NCBI GenBank assembly: GCA_001574975.1
Contig: KQ965784.1
Span: 73,712 to 137,711, forward strand
Direction: 5' to 3'
Length of the DNA stretch: 64,000 nt
Source: Gonapodya prolifera JEL478
Taxonomy: Eukaryota; Monoblepharomycota; Monoblepharidomycetes; Monoblepharidales; Gonapodyaceae
Both the position numbers and the translations under genes were made by a program. Under the pieces are notes generated by a model. That model saw only the letters and a list, made by a program, of their open reading frames with translations, was not told the DNA's origin and made no database searches. This document shows positions 21,395 to 32,398 of the stretch, one piece after another (position 1 is the stretch's first letter; the number at the start of each line of letters is the position of its first letter).

Positions 21395-24300
21395 TCATAA
21401 AACCCTCTTGCCACTTCCAACTCCAAAAGACTTTCGCGGAGATACAGGAGGAACTGGCGACACCGGTGCAACGATCCAGTCCGACCCGACGTACTGCAAG
21501 GAAACGTGCAAAGAGCTCAGTAACTGCCATGTGTAAAGGTACTCGTCACAGAAACCCACCTCCCAAGTCTTGCCAATACTATCCCCTCCCTCAACAAGAC
21601 CCATTTCTTTCATCTCCCGCCCAGCAAGAGCCCACACTTCATCGTCAAGTGGCCCGTCTCCTCGCGTTGCGGCGATCACCTTGGAGCGCAAGTACTCCGC
21701 GTCCAGCGCGCCGGGGTGAGCGCGAAGAACGTCGACAGCGGCCGAGGCGGCAAGGCGGGCGCGGGGTGTGAGCTGGGCGACGCGTTTCTGCGCTGTGGCG
21801 GTCGAGGCCCACTTCCATGCATACATGGATGCGAGAACGGCTAGGAGAGACGCTACGGCCGCGAGGATGATCGCGGTAGACCCCTCTGGCAGGTTGCCAC
21901 TGGCGGTTTGGGCGACCTCGATGAGGTTTCGGATGTGTTTGAGAGCAGTGGTCCAAGTGATCACAGCTCCCGCTTGAGCAGAGGCAATAGGCTCTCGGAG
22001 TTCTTCCCCGAGTTTGGTGAGCGTGAGGACGGCCGCGCCCATTTGGCCGCGCAGTTCCTCTCGAAGGTAGTTGATGAGCGAGACGACCCTGTTCTTCGCA
22101 TCCGTGGTGACTTTCTGGATCGTATCGAGAGACGGAAGATGGGACACCCCAGCGGTCCACGCATCCTTCAAATTGGCCAGCGACGGGCGAGGAAGTGCCG
22201 AGACTACCTTGTCAACGTCGATCGGGGAAACCGAGACGAGCCCCGACACCGCTGATTGCCAGTCGACTTCGGGCATCTTGATTTTTCCAACGGACGACAC
22301 CACTGTCTGCGTCCACCTTGCCCTCGCCGCGTCCATGCCGGACTTGACGCCGGACAAGTCCGGCATGGTCCACCGGGGAACACACGAACCATCCCAGCAT
22401 TCCTCCGGAACGTACTTTGCAGCGTACGCCTTGACTCCCTCCACGGTATCCGGATGGACCGCCAGCGCGATCCTGGCAAGCACCACGAGGACGCACAGGA
22501 ACGCAAGCACGCCGCCGTACCTCGGCATCTTTTGAGCGGGCGCCGCCTTGACATCGTCCTCGTGCCGCTGCCGCTCCACGCGCAGAATCTCGAGTGGCGT
22601 GTCGCTTTGCGCGGGCTCCCACTCGACTGCCGGGTCGGGCCCGCTCCACTCGGTGCGGCGGGGGCGGGGCGCTACTTTGGGCACACTCGCCACCGCGTCA
22701 ACCACAGGCGCTTCGTTTACGACCTCGACCTCGACCTCTGCCTCTGCCTCGGGCTGGACCAAGGACGGTCTCGACCTGCTCCTCCCCCTCGCGCCCTGTC
22801 CTCCCACGGACGCTCTCGACCCGCTCCGGCCCCTTGCGCCGCCGGGAAGGCCCACAGACGACCTGCGCCTGCGCCTGGCCCTCTCCTCCTCGTCGGCCTG
22901 CTCGTCGACGGGCTTATCGTCCTGGAACGGGTTATCGTCCGAGAAGGGGGACGCAGGGCGCGAGGTGGTGATGGTGCGAATGCGCGTGGGGGCTGGTGCC
23001 GAGGGAGATCGCGGGCGCGGGACGCCGGGGGCCGTTGTGCGGAGGACGGGCGAGTCGACCGTTGTTGGGGGAGACGGATCGGTCGATTCGGACGCGGACA
23101 CCGCCTTGAGGACGGAGGCTGATTTGCGGCGCGGGACGGGGTTGAGCAGCTGCGGCTGCTGCGATGGTGCGGACTTTTCGGGGGCGGCGATGGATGCGCT
23201 AACGCGGGGCACACCGGGGGCGGCGGCAGAGGACCGCTTTTCGGCCGAGTTTTCAGAGCGGGTTCCGAGCGGGGCCGGTTTGGGTCTTGGTCTGACTGCC
23301 AGGAGGGATGTCGTCAGGAGGGCACCCGGGGGGGACGGGGAGGGCGACGGCGACGTGGGGTGCTCCAGCAGCATCTTTTCGGCGAGCGTGGGGGCCTTTT
23401 TGACGGCGGTGTTTTGCACGTCGCGGAGCTGGGCAAAGGGCGCGGTGGGGCCTCGCGGGGAGGAGAGCTGAGCGAGCTTGTTCGTGAATGAGCCGACGTA
23501 GAAGTCTTGTTCGCCGCCCGAGTTCTCCGAGTTCTCCGAGTTGGAGTTGGTGCCGCTGCGGCTCTTGCGAGGGGTTTTTCTCAGACGGGCCGCGATAGTG
23601 GGAGCTTCTTCGGGTTCGGACGTTGCTCCGCTGGATGTCGCCGCGCTAGAGGTTGTACTTGTGCCCGGACCGGCTCGTGTTGCGCGACGGGATGGCTTGG
23701 GTGCCAGTGTTCCATCTGGGCGCTGGACAGATTCGGAGCCGTCGTCGCTGGAAAGCGGAAAGCGCACCAGTCAGAGTGAGACGGGGATAGGCAGTGTGAG
23801 GCTGAACTGGACTGGACTGGACTGGGGGAGGACTCTAGACTCACGCGACGTGGACAACTCCGGCCCCACTGGGCTTGATTTGTGATTTGGCTTTGAGAAT
23901 GTCCTTGACGCGGGCGGTGACGTTGGTGCGGAAGAGGTTGACGTAAAAGTCTTTTTTCTGCAGACGGCGGGGGGGGGGGAACACGTGTGTAAGAATGACA
24001 CTCTGAAGGAAAGATGCCATCGATGGATGGTTCCTATGTATGCCCCTCTCTGATACTTTGAAGGAAAACGCAACTGCTCTTGACTCGGTAATAGCCAAAA
24101 TGAGTCTCTCGTTCTGTTCTCTGGTGGAAATCCGCCTTCGTGTGCGGGTGGTGAACAATCCACGCACCGTCGCCACTGTTGGCGTCCCCACGTTCCGATT
24201 TCCCCGCCCACCCATCCACACAGCCTATGCCCCACCCGTGACTGCTTTTTCGTTCTCCTCTCTGCGAATCGGTGCCCATCGGCCGTGTCCGCCCGTCCCG

Positions 24301-24415
24301 CCGCCCCTCCACTCACCTGTCTCGCGGCTGGCAGCTGCACGTTGTACTTTGAGAGCGCGGACACAAGCTCGTTTACCGTCAGCAGTGACGGATCGAATCC
24401 TGGCGCGAGCTCCAT
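21395..24415 (-). CDS. SRC1: Inner nuclear membrane protein of the Heh/Src1/MAN1 family
   Basis: A nuclear-envelope protein that tethers chromatin and helps nuclear pore and ESCRT quality control. The first exons from ATG 24415 encode the helix-extension-helix (LEM-like) domain: DPSLLTVNELVSALSKYNVQ and LPAAR, then KDFYVNLFRTNVTARVKDIL. The long last exon (21395-23767) holds a Ser/Pro/Arg-rich nucleoplasmic linker of about 370 residues and a first membrane span (GGVLAFLCVLVVLARIAL). A lumenal segment follows with HPDTVEGVKAYAAKYVPEEC, then a second span (STAIILAAVASLLAVLASMY) and the MAN1/Src1 C-terminal domain with RVAQLTPRARLAASAAVDVL, LDAEYLRSKVI, EVWALAGREMKEM and GKTWEVGF. An in-frame ATG at 24511 adds 32 residues lacking conservation, so I chose the ATG just before the HeH domain. 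Stop at 21395-21397. Confidence 0.88.
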
Positions 24416-24547
24416 CGCGGTGCTTTTGTGTGTGCAGTGGAGGGTGTGTGCTTGGAATCTGCTTGGCTGCCCTTGCGCACGGAGGGAGGCTTTGGTCACC
24501 CGACGGCTCATCTTCCGGCTTCACCTCAACGTCACACCATTCATCAC
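24416..24547. promoter_or_regulatory. Short bidirectional promoter region (Heh/Src1 and SDR)
   Basis: The two start codons face away from each other with only 132 bp between them. Any promoter for both genes must lie in this gap or inside the first exons. It is GC-rich with no TATA-like box near either start. Assignment is by position only. Confidence 0.45.
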
Positions 24548-25736
24548 ATGTCCGCATCAAAACCTCTGTGCGCAGTCGTCGGAGTTGGGCCAGTACGTAC
24601 CCTTTTCTTCCTACCCTACCAAGCCGTCCAACCATCAAAACCATCTCACCCTCGCTGTGCACCCCCGCAGCAACTTGGCTTTTCAATCGCCAAGCTCTTT
24701 TCCGCACACGGATACTCCGTCGCCCTTCTCGCCCGAAATCAATCCAACATCGACCAGCTCGCGCACCGCATTCAGCAGGCAGGCGGGGTCGCAGCGGCAT
24801 TCTCATCGGACGCCGCAAACGAACGCTCCATCGAGGAAAGCTATGCCCGAATGAAGGCGCAATTGGGCAGCCCGGAAGTATTGGTGTATAATGCAGCCAT
24901 TTTGAAGCCCGGATTGCCCTCGGCGACGTCCTTCGATCGGTTGGTCGACGATTTCAAGGTGAGAAATCGTATCTGGCCTCAGACTTGGGGGGGGGGGGTC
25001 GAGCAACGGAGGCCTCCGAGCACAGCGAGACGCAAGCGCAGCGAGTCCGAGGCCTAAGCGCCGCAAGGCGCTGACCAAGGACCGAGCGGCGAGGCTGTCC
25101 GCCGGAGGCGAGTGCCCCGCAAAAGCACGAATGTATGCTGCTGTCCTCTCAATGCCCACCTTACCTTAAACTTCGCTGCTGCCCCCTCTCTTACAAATTA
25201 AATTCAATCTTCCTTCCTCCTACCGTGCCATCCACAAGGTCAACGTCGCCGGAGCCAACAAATGGGCCCACCTATGTTCCCCCGCCATGAAGGAAAGGGG
25301 CAAGGGCAGCATCATCCTCACGGGCGGCATCTTGTCAAAGATGCCCATGAAGCAGTACGCGAGTTTGTCGCTAGGTGAGAGCTCTACCGGCGAATAGCAA
25401 GTACCGCACCGTCTTACGTTAATAACCACGCCCGTCCCAAACGCCAGGCAAAGCCGGTCTCCTCAACCTCTCCTCCTCCCTCGCCCAAGAACTCGGCCCG
25501 CAGGGCATCCACGTCGCCTCCGTAAGTGCACCCGACTCTATAACCCCTTCACCTCCCGCCGCCTTCTCACTTCCCCACCCTGCTCCCACACACAGGTCAC
25601 AATCAACGGCTTCATCAAGCCCAACTCCCTGTTCGACCCCGAAGAGATTGCGAAAGCGTACTGGACGCTGCATACCCAGCCAAAGGATAAGTGGCAGCTG
25701 GAGTACGAATTCAAGGGCGCGAAGAAGTCGGCGTGA
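24548..25736 (+). CDS. Short-chain dehydrogenase/reductase (SDR)
   Basis: An NAD(P)H-dependent oxidoreductase. Exons from ATG 24548: MSASKPLCAVVGVGP joined to QLGFSIAKLFSAHGYSVALL (Rossmann fold with a variant glycine loop), LARNQSNIDQLAHRIQQAGG, EVLVYNAA in place of the common NNAG, the helix with VNVAGANKWAHLCSPAM, KGSIILTGGILSKMPMKQYA, and GKAGLLNLSSSLAQELGPQG. The active-site spacing is Tyr-Ala-Ser-Leu-Ser-Leu-Gly-Lys rather than classical YxxxK, as in a subgroup of atypical SDRs. VASVTINGFI follows and the protein ends GAKKSA, stop 25734-25736. The third intron (about 24958-25239) is unusually long for this window and carries dispersed repeat A. Confidence 0.88.
25052..25114 (+). repeat. 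Dispersed repeat A, intronic copy 1
   Basis: This lies inside the long third intron of the SDR gene. It shares GCCTAAGCGC, GCGCTGACC.AGGA and CCGGAGGCGA.TG in order with 45220-45264, which lies in an intron of SPB1. Copy 1 has extra bases between the last two blocks and contains GCGCC-GCAA-GGCGC, a short palindrome. The flanking sequence back to about 25000 is also GC-rich, so the element may be longer. Confidence 0.65.
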
Positions 25737-25739
25737 TTT

Positions 25740-26005
25740 CGTGAAATGCATTCTGTGCATGGTTACTGTGTCACGACAAATCGCAATGTGATACCCGTCA
25801 ACACGATGTTCATCGTGCTCATGGTCAACTTGGCTTTCACGTCTATCCGCGGTTAATCTAACACCAAACAAGAACGCGTGAATGCAACTGTGTATGGTTA
25901 CCATGTCACTACAAATTGCATTATGATACCTGCCACCACATTGTCACCGCGCTCATGCTTGCTTGACTTTTCATGTGTATCCGGTGTAATCTAACGGTAA
26001 ACAAG
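25740..26005. repeat. Diverged tandem duplication downstream of the SDR gene
   Basis: Unit 1 (about 25740-25873) and unit 2 (about 25877-26005) align along their whole length. Shared blocks include ATGGTTAC, TGTCAC.ACAAAT.GCA, TGATACC, CGCTCATG, TATCCG..GTAATCTAAC and AAACAAG. The duplication starts four bases after the SDR stop codon, so it probably lies in its 3' untranslated region. Divergence of roughly a quarter of positions indicates an old event. Confidence 0.75.
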
Positions 26006-26358
26006 CGACATCGTAGCCCTCCCCACCACCTCTCTCCACGGGCCCATACGACTCAAGCCCACCATGCATCGATTCGTACATTCATCGTTGTACATTACAT
26101 CACCACAAAAATTACCGTACGGAGCGACCATTAGTTTCAAAAATTAAAGCAAAGAGTCCAATTACGTGCAGTGCAGTGCCACGTGCAAATTAGTCGTGGT
26201 CAATCACGATCTCCGTGCTGCGGCGCGGAGACGACACGAGCTCGGCCTGGTGCAGAGAGTGCGCTTCCACGTTTCGCTGCCCTACAACTTCCATCGAATC
26301 TATACTGGCCGGGTGTCCCACCTAGATTCGTCGCAGAACACACAACGGGTCAAAACTT

Positions 26359-28507
26359 TCAACTCCGAAACCCACAAACCACCCCCACGAGACCCGGCCG
26401 CCGGCCACTCACCGATATCTCCGACACGCCCGTCGGGTTCCTCCGCAGGAACCCCGTCGGCGGGGACGGCTTCACCTTGGCCACCTCCCCGCTGCGCGTA
26501 CTGCCGTGCGTCTTTCGGGAAAGCGAGCCACTCACCAGGGGTCCCGTAAGGACGTGGGCGGAGTCGACCGTTGCCGAAGCCCGCGTGGGCGGACACGAGT
26601 CGGGGGAAGGGGCGGGTGAAGCATTCTCCGGTATCGGGGCGGGCGACATGGGGCGCAGGGTTGGCGAGGAGGACCATCCGGCGGGAAGGGCGATCGGGGG
26701 AAGACCCGAGTCGAGTTGCAGGACGCCGAGCGGGATTGCGCCAAAGCCGCCGTTTTCGAGGTCTGTGGCGGACCGATGAGAGGTGGGTCACGGCAGCCGG
26801 AAGGATGGTACGGCACTCACTAAAGCCCAATGCCCACCCATCTCGGTATATTTCCTTGAGGTCGACATACTGTCCGGGCCACAAGGCTACCTCGTAGCGA
26901 GAATGGGGAACGTGCTTTTTTGGGATCGGCGCCAACCAAATGAGCTTCTGTTCGGCGGTATACTTCACACGGCGACGTCCACATACCTTGGCCACAACGA
27001 GTACCGGCGGTCCACTATATGGAACATGCTCCACCCCGCGTTCCCGCGTCGCGCTCTGCTGCCCAATACGCGGCCAGCTGCCCAGTGGGTGCGGTGATGG
27101 AGACGGCGGGGGGACGCTCGGGGGAACCAGGGAGGTTTTGACTTCGGGGGCACTGTGTCGTTGGTTGGGAGTGAAGTGTGGGTTCTGCGCTCACAACGTT
27201 CGTTCGGTTGCAAACACTCACGGGAGGAAAGGTTCTCGAGCCGAAGCTGACATCTGAGGGGAGGGAGCTTCCACCGCGACAAGTGCGGGTGAGCTCCCCG
27301 TCCGCAGAGCCGTCCCGCTTTCCACACCTTCCGACGGTCCCATGCTAACACCGCTATCGCGAACTGACGGGTCCTTCGTGGTCATTTTTCTCCGCCGACG
27401 CCACGCGAAGAGGGCCATGGCGACGGCGAGGAAGACAACCGCGGCGAGAGAAGAAGCGAGGGGAATGATGAAGGGAGGTGTGGAGGACCTGAAGGTTCGG
27501 GTTGGTTATAAATACGATTCAAGTATGGAGGTGTCAACTCACGAGGAAGAGCCGTCAACATTGGAGCTGTTTGGGCCGTTGTTGGAAACGCTCATCGGAG
27601 TGGAGTCAATGGACGATGTCGACATAGAGATGCCAGCCGGTGCCCTATCACTTGTCAAATCAGTGGGGAAACTGGTGGACTTGGACTCCTGGGAATCCCG
27701 AGGTTCTGTTCCGAGAGCCTGCGAGTGGGTGACCGTGGCCACCGGAGCTGACGACAACGAGAGCAACCAGTGTAGCTTCTATTGTTCACAGAAATCGAAA
27801 CAGTGAACTTACGATTAAAGGAAATAGTCGGTCTGGCCGATTCCTGCACTCTCGTTGAAGTCATCGAAGCAGCCATTGTGCAAGCGTAAACCGATCCCTG
27901 CTCCAGTTGCTTACCGACTGGGCAATCACAGATTCCTGTTGTCCAGAAACTACTATGAGAGGGCCGAACGCCAATGTCCCCATCCACAAAGTTGTAGAAA
28001 ATGTACTGCACCTCTTGAAGAACAGGTCAGGTCCCCACTGCAGCCCTCTAGTGAGTCTATGCACGGCGTACCAAAGGAGCCAAACCCAACGGACGCCGTC
28101 TCCGTTGAGGCCGCTTGTGCGATTGATGGATCGACTTCGCACAAGCCTTAGATTCCCGCGGACCAAGGCAAAGTGCAAGTGCAAGTTGTTCAAGTTGTGT
28201 TGAAGGGTTTCGCCGAACGCGGAAAGGAGGTCAGTACACACGAAGTTGGTATAACCATACACACCAGCGAGAACCTAAAAAAAAAATTCACGGGCATACA
28301 TACCGTTCCTACATCGATACCGAAACGGGCAGTCGGCGTTTCGGGAGCACCGTTCGACTTCCATCCCCCTTTATCCACTTCAGGGAAGGAACCTTTCCAC
28401 GCCGATGGATCAAGTCACGATAGAGACCACTGAGACGCAAGGGTACTCTGAGCTCTCCTCCCGGACAGTGGGGAAAAGCCGGATAAGAAAATAAGAAGAA
28501 CTTGCAT
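26359..28507 (-). CDS. Secreted-type membrane protein with Ser/Thr stalk, one TM span and cytoplasmic SH3 domain
   Basis: Reading from ATG 28507, the start MQVLLIFLSGFSPLSG looks like a signal peptide. Extracellular segments follow with EVDKGGWKSNGAPETPTARF, VLAGVYGYTNFVCTDLLSAF, GFGSFGTPCIDSLEGCSG and TTGICDCPVGKQLEQGSVYAC, then a Ser/Thr-rich stalk (TSTRVQ, STSSIDSTPMSVSNNG). The span is IIPLASSLAAVVFLAVAMAL followed by the stop-transfer RRRRK. The cytosolic part carries an SH3 domain: RYEVALWPGQYVDLKEIYRD, GWALGFNLENGGFGAIPLGV, lacking only a perfect ALYDY start. The tail is Pro/Ser-rich (PPTGFLRRNPTGV) to the stop at 26359. The exon junctions in the ectodomain are uncertain and one candidate intron is only 29 nt. 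The architecture recalls Sho1-like or chytrid receptor-like proteins; the ligand is unknown. Confidence 0.55.
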
Positions 28508-29016
28508 GCAACGGCAAATTTGTGATCGCAACAGGCGGCGAACTCAACCTTTAGCTCTGCTGCTTGAAAATCGAATATTATTTATGTTTTTATTACGATT
28601 CTTGTCTGTAATAACCATACTCCACACCTTGTTGCATACACAGCTTGTTACGATTAAATTCTATGTAACTTTTGAGACCCGCCAATGATAACAACGACGC
28701 TCGCTGAGATTTGAGTGAAAGCAGCTCTATTTGATGGAACCGACGGATGGGCATCCAGTATTCCCGGTGTGACTGCTTGAGTTTTGGTTTGTTGTACCGA
28801 ACTCGAGCAGTCTATCCTATTTAGTGAAATATAATCCTGAGACATTGTTCGGCAACTACATCTGCAACGCCTCCAGGTCGGAGAAGACACTGCGAGAAAC
28901 CTTTCCCCTTTCCCCCTCAAAGGGAGCGCAAGGGAGCCCACCCGCCCTCTCCAAACGGATAAGTGGTCCACGTTTTGTCGACTGGGCACACAAGCGTCCA
29001 AGTCGAGTGCGAGGAG
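28508..29016. other. Divergent intergenic region
   Basis: It separates the SH3 membrane protein (minus) from the LisH protein (plus). AT-rich around 28560-28670. No ORF with recognisable content. It presumably holds both promoters. Confidence 0.4.
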
Positions 29017-32000
29017 ATGTTCACAAGCCCGGTTGCAATTGGGATCCGAGCTGCACCCCCACCTGGGAACGGTAGTGCGTTTTCCCTTAACAGTCAAAAC
29101 ACCATCGCGAGCCACGGCCACACTACCATCCAAGGAGGGTCCTCTTTCGGGACACCTCAGATCCAGAACGGAACTAACTCGGCTTCTCCCGTGATGAACG
29201 GTGGAACACGCCACCAGTTCTTCGGCGACCAAATCCCATATTCTGTTGGTCCATCCGGATTTCTGGATCAAAGAGGGCAGCAGATAGGACAGCCAACGTA
29301 CCTAGGGCCGACACCGTCATCCATCGGACAGCTATTCCCGGAGGGTCATCCCGGTTTTGGACATTATGGAAAGGTACCGGACCAAGTTGCCACTCTGAGC
29401 AGTTTTCAAGGAGCTCCCGGAGCCATTCCCGTCTCCGAAGTTTCATATGCTATGCTCAGCTCCCAGACCGGGGGACAGATGTTTGACGGGGGCTCCAGAC
29501 GAGGATTCTCCCAACATCACCTCCTTCCATACAATGCTGGTTATGGGGGAATGCCAGGATCGAATGGGCATAGCGACTTGTCGGTCAATGGTCGCCCATC
29601 ATACTTAGGCAACGTGGCTGGAGCAATGGGCGTCCTCTCAACCTTCACTCAAAATCTAAACCAAGGTCCCAACCCACATAGGATGACACACCAATCGGCG
29701 TACTCCCCATTCAGTCACGCCCAGAATATGGTGCCTGTCGAAATTTCAGGCGTCCCAGCGTCTTCCCAACCCATTCAACGAAATCACGGAGTGCCTGACA
29801 ACGAACGAGTAAACTTGAATCAAAGCACTCTCCTTTCTGGGCCCAACCTCAATTCGATAGCGCCTACTCAACAGCAGTCGTTTTTGCAACAGATGGGCAT
29901 CAACGCGTCAACGACTCCTCGGCCACCTGGGAGATTCCCCGCTCACGCTCACGGAAACCTCGTCGAACCGGGCAATGCCCTTGGACTGGGCGGTCCGCTG
30001 CAGCATCTTCAAAGTAGTAATCCCCAGTTGTTTCGAAGTTCCGAGACAAAAACGCCTGGTTTTCCACCATCAACGACACAATTCCCCCCCACCTCGAACT
30101 CTTTTTCATCATCGGGAGCGCCTGCGCCGAGCAAAATCGATGCGAGCAGTGGTGATACATGGACTCCGCAGTGGTTTACGGATTCGGGTCTAAGGAGAAG
30201 TGCCCCGCAACCCTTCACAATACCCACCTCACTTGTCCACACTACCTCATCAAAGTCCGACAATGTGGCTTCTCTTAGCTCAATTGGCTCCCCTCGATGG
30301 AGTGACACCTCTTCAGGAACGTTTCCTTCAGTGCCGAGCACTACATTACCCCAGACACCGCAAGTTTGGCCGGGTGCCGATACAATCCGACAAAACCTCA
30401 TGGCCGCTCAAATCGTACAGCGAGCGGCCATGGCAAGAATGAGGGAGATAGAACGGAGGCGAAAGGAGCAAAGCGAAGGCGCAGCAAGAGCTCTAACACC
30501 GTCGCAAGCCGGAGCTTCCCAAAGCAACTCGGAGAACTCCGCCACCGGAGGGGCTGGTGGTTTAGGGACGATTCATTCTACGCCCCCACCTGTACCTCCG
30601 GGTCAACATGGTGTTAATCGAACACCAGTTCAGCCGGCACCATCGCCGACGTACTCGAACGCTTCGTCGGGACCTGCGACCTCAATGGACAGCTTTTCCG
30701 GAGCGAAGGGACCACGAGATGACCAGCCAAACATTTCGTCGAATGTTGAGAATACTTTCACCCGTGAGCATGTGGCAGAGCCCAGCAGAGGAAACTTGGA
30801 TCCCCAACATACAAAGTGGGGTCCTCCAACGGTCACTGCCCAGCCGTTCAGCAATGTACCTCCGCGCAACCACCCCGGGATCGGTGGCCCGAAGGAACGG
30901 TATGAGATTTGTCGTCAATTCGAAAATAAATCGTGTGCGTTACCGTGGTTTGTCTCACGTCAGACTGGATGCCATGGTGTTGGATTATTTGGTTTGCCGA
31001 GGCATGTCAGGCGCCGCACGGCAACTTGCTCAGGATATCGCTGTCGACCTATCTGGTAGGAATTCGTACTCCCTTCGCTGTGTTCAAAAGCTGATCGCAC
31101 CAACGAAATGTGAAGCCTTCCCCACTACTGCCACTCCTCAACACCCGCACGGACTTCTGTCGGGATACTGGCTCCTTTCTGCACCAGGTCTCCATCCTCA
31201 AGGTCGTCAACCCAGTGCTGAAGTACACGAGATCAGGCGGAATCCAAACCATACGACTGAGAGCCCATTGAGTGCGCTTCAACGTTCTGCGTCATCACAA
31301 GTGACGCATCCGACGCCAGAGTATATACAATTGGGATGGGGCTTCAACCCCATGGGGTTCAGTTTCGCACCCAATGAAACGTTTGGACCTGTAACTGGAG
31401 CAACAGGGCTGTCGTTCAGTGATCCTTTGGCTGGGCGGTCGGTTTTAGAGTTTGAGCTCTCGAAAGCTGGAGTATATCCTCCCGGGCATATCGTTGGCGA
31501 GGAAGCCAAGTTTATTGATCAGAGGCAATCAATGATGGCTTCTAACAACGTAGCAATTGGGACAGAAAACGAACAGGATTTTGGCGCTTCGGGGAAGAGG
31601 AAGAAACCAGTAAGAGCAGTCTTGAATACTTTTTGCGGTTTCGGTGACTGAGACATCTGCGTTCTTTCGTTGGGACCGCAAGACAAATCAAGGTGCTGCG
31701 ACAAACTCTTCCACAAAGCGACAAAAAAGAATGGCCTCTAATACCCTTGAGAAGCCTGAATCAGAGACCCGTTTGGCACGAAGTCCGTTGTCCAATCAGC
31801 TTGAGATGGAACTAGGCTCCCCTCCTTCCCAAGGAGCCATTCCATACAGCTCCAAACACTCTCCACCATCGAGTTCCCCCCAATTTTCTTCCCCACCTCT
31901 CCCCGAACTTCCGAAAGAGTTGTTTGTCAGCCCACATGTAATGGATGCAGGATTATCTGGGATGCTCGAAGGACGAACCTCGTCCGATGCAATGCAAATT

Positions 32001-32234
32001 TTGTATCTTCAGCGGCTTCTTCGAGCCCAGCAACCCCACCCCACTTATTCGTCGATGTCGCACGGCCTGAACTTGGTACCTCCGATGGGAGTCGAATCTC
32101 CTCTCATGGGCGAGCACGGCCCATCTCCCTTTTCTCTCGCTAGCGGTGAGGGCTTGAATCGTGGCACTGCTAGTATTGATGACATTGGATTGATGGTTGC
32201 ACATGGTTTTGGTAACGATTCACTTGAAGGGTAA
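29017..32234 (+). CDS. LisH-domain protein with long low-complexity arms (Flo8/SSDP-like regulator)
   Basis: From ATG 29017 a single exon of about 640 codons is rich in Ser, Gly, Pro, Gln and Asn (SSFGTPQIQNGTNSASPVMN, QNLNQGPNPHRMTHQSAYSP). It includes a basic coiled patch (MAARMREIERRRKEQSEG near 30440). The domain follows: LDAMVLDYLVCRGMSGAARQ LAQDIAVD, a LisH dimerisation motif (about 30965-31050). The next part is GFNPMGFSFAPNETFGPVTG, an intron at about 31610-31679, then SSTKRQKRMASN and a Pro/Ser-rich tail ending at 32232-32234. Flo8, Som1 and SSDP proteins combine a LisH motif with such disordered regions and act as transcriptional regulators. Here the LisH lies in the middle, not at the N-terminus. 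Entry into the LisH needs a frame change near 30933-30963, compatible with a 31-nt intron. Confidence 0.7.
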
Positions 32235-32398
32235 CCCACGTAACGTTGATGTTCTGGCGAAGTATGCATTTATTAACTTAAAATTGCATGTGTCTGTAGT
32301 TTTGAATGAATTTTGAACCGCACTTCTTTTGTAACGAACTTGGATTGCTTTGGACACTGACGTCCTGGTGTCGTCGTCCTCTTTGACGGATTGGGCCG

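Noticed and set aside
22256-23471. Long plus-strand ORFs of 288 and 307 codons
   Set aside because: They are antisense to the long GC-rich exon of the Heh/Src1 gene and have only arginine/serine-rich shadow composition.
30608-31651. A 347-codon ORF overlapping the LisH gene, taken as its own gene
   Set aside because: Only its 3' two thirds (from about 30964) is coding; the first part is an off-frame reading of the upstream low-complexity exon.
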